Below, piece by piece: positions 24,465 through 25,149 of a stretch of 25,149 nucleotides of DNA. The stretch is from Polychytrium aggregatum (Eukaryota > Chytridiomycota > Chytridiomycetes > Polychytriales): assembly GCF_025602895.1 (NCBI RefSeq), contig NW_026516540.1, positions 1 through 25,149 on the forward strand. The letters are read 5' to 3'. The notes beneath the pieces were generated by a model. It did no database searches and was not told the origin of the DNA. It saw nothing but the letters and a program-made list of their open reading frames with translations. Within the stretch, counting starts at the first letter, position 1; every line of letters starts with the position of its first letter. The position numbers and the translations under genes were made by a program.

Positions 24465-25149
24465 CAATAGGTGGGTCTTTATTAAAGACTTTGCCTTAGC
24501 GTCCCTTTTGGGCTCTGGCACTGGGTGTTGGCTTTGCCAACCGGGACATTTGGGTCGTCGGTGTACAGCTCTCTATCCCATGGGGCCTGTTTGCGGAGGG
24601 ACGGCGATGTCAAGTTTTGCCGAACTCATCCATTCAGTGACAGTTTGGGACTCCAGCTCCGGCTTCCCTGTCCAAGTGTCTGCTCATGCGTCTGGGAGGG
24701 TTTCTTTCTCAGGTACTTGTTTGCTGCGATTGGTCAGCCCGAGGGGCCGCTGTCCACGACAGACATTTGGTTGCGATGTCATCCAGCACCGCCACGACAT
24801 CCAGCCAGATCGCTGGTCTGTTGTTCAGTACTCGGCTGCGCTTGGCACGCCATCTTCTCTGTTTTTTCAGGATCGGTGGTGAGTGGTCTTGTTGGCACTC
24901 GAGCCAACTTGGGGAGTGCGTCGATTGCAAGGTCGATGTAGGTGATGCCTTCGGGGATCGATGTGGGGTGAACATATTTCTCGAGTCGGTCCTTGGCTCG
25001 GACACATTCTTGCTGCATGTTTTCTGTTGACATACACCTTGGGGCCGTTGGGTCCGGTCTTTTGCACTCCTTGTCGGGTTTAGGTGGGAACACCCGACTC
25101 GCCACAGGAGCATTCTCCTTGCTTGGGCAACTGTTGCTACTGGCATCCG
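24465..25149. other. Outer segment, unrecognised (right copy)
   Basis: Mirror of 1-685 with four one-base length differences (a T pair versus triplet near 25090, a 4 versus 5 base run near 25060, an extra base near 25010, and a 6 versus 5 base run near 24863). The resulting frames differ from those of the left arm. No domain recognised. Confidence 0.4.

Larger units (their letters stand above)
12778..25149 (-). repeat. Right arm of giant inverted repeat (about 12.4 kb)
   Basis: This is the reverse complement of 1-12386. Coordinates convert as 25164-x close to the spacer, 25167-x through most of the genes, 25149-x just outside the 18-bp indel, and 25150-x in the outer third. The arm carries its own substitutions and its own versions of the two divergent tracts (13789-13950 and 19416-19586), so it is not a base-for-base mirror. 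Confidence 0.97.

Noticed and set aside
1..25149. Simple fold-back read or missed-adapter artefact as the full explanation
   Set aside because: Two dense substitution tracts, a 391-bp unique spacer and different gene C termini cannot come from copying one strand twice. Haplotype mis-joining is not excluded.

Overview
The window is eukaryotic and most likely from an early-diverging fungus. A chytrid is my first guess, with Mucoromycota/Glomeromycotina as the alternative. The reasons are nuclear-type tRNA genes, intron-poor genes without operon structure, and tyrosine-kinase-like (TKL) kinases fused to SEL1 repeats, an architecture I associate with expanded families in those fungi. The lineage call is inference.

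The dominant fact is structural. The whole window is one giant inverted repeat. Bases 1-12386 are mirrored by 12778-25149, around a 391-bp non-palindromic spacer (12387-12777). Position x in the left arm lies opposite about 25150-x near the ends and 25167-x in the middle. The offset changes because of an 18-bp tandem-repeat difference and a few one-base indels. By eye the arms are about 99.9% identical, except for two short, strongly divergent tracts inside genes that look like gene-conversion patches.

Each arm, from outside in, holds: an unrecognised outer segment (about 685 bp, damaged by homopolymer indels); a truncated tRNA-Gly copy attached to a 9-bp minisatellite; about 1.2 kb of AT-richer spacer with a 12-bp minisatellite; a second 9-bp minisatellite next to an intact tRNA-Gly(GCC); a tRNA-Arg(ACG); about 1.6 kb with small satellites and no supported gene; gene A (496 aa SEL1 protein); gene K on the opposite strand (1072 aa TKL kinase plus about 17 SEL1 repeats); a 531-bp divergent promoter region; and gene C, a paralogue of A carrying a one-base frameshift. 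The two C copies sit tail to tail across the spacer, and the arms stop matching within the last two codons of C.

A, C and the C-terminal part of K share one SEL1 scaffold. The locus therefore looks like a small family cluster: one kinase and two kinase-less relatives, present twice per palindrome. I propose a SEL1-scaffold signalling cluster that diversifies by ectopic gene conversion while the palindrome homogenises the rest. The sequence shows the homology and the mosaic pattern; the function is inference. Whether the palindrome is a real chromosomal structure, two haplotypes joined head to head, or an assembly product cannot be settled without reads. The non-palindromic spacer and patchy divergence argue against a simple fold-back read.
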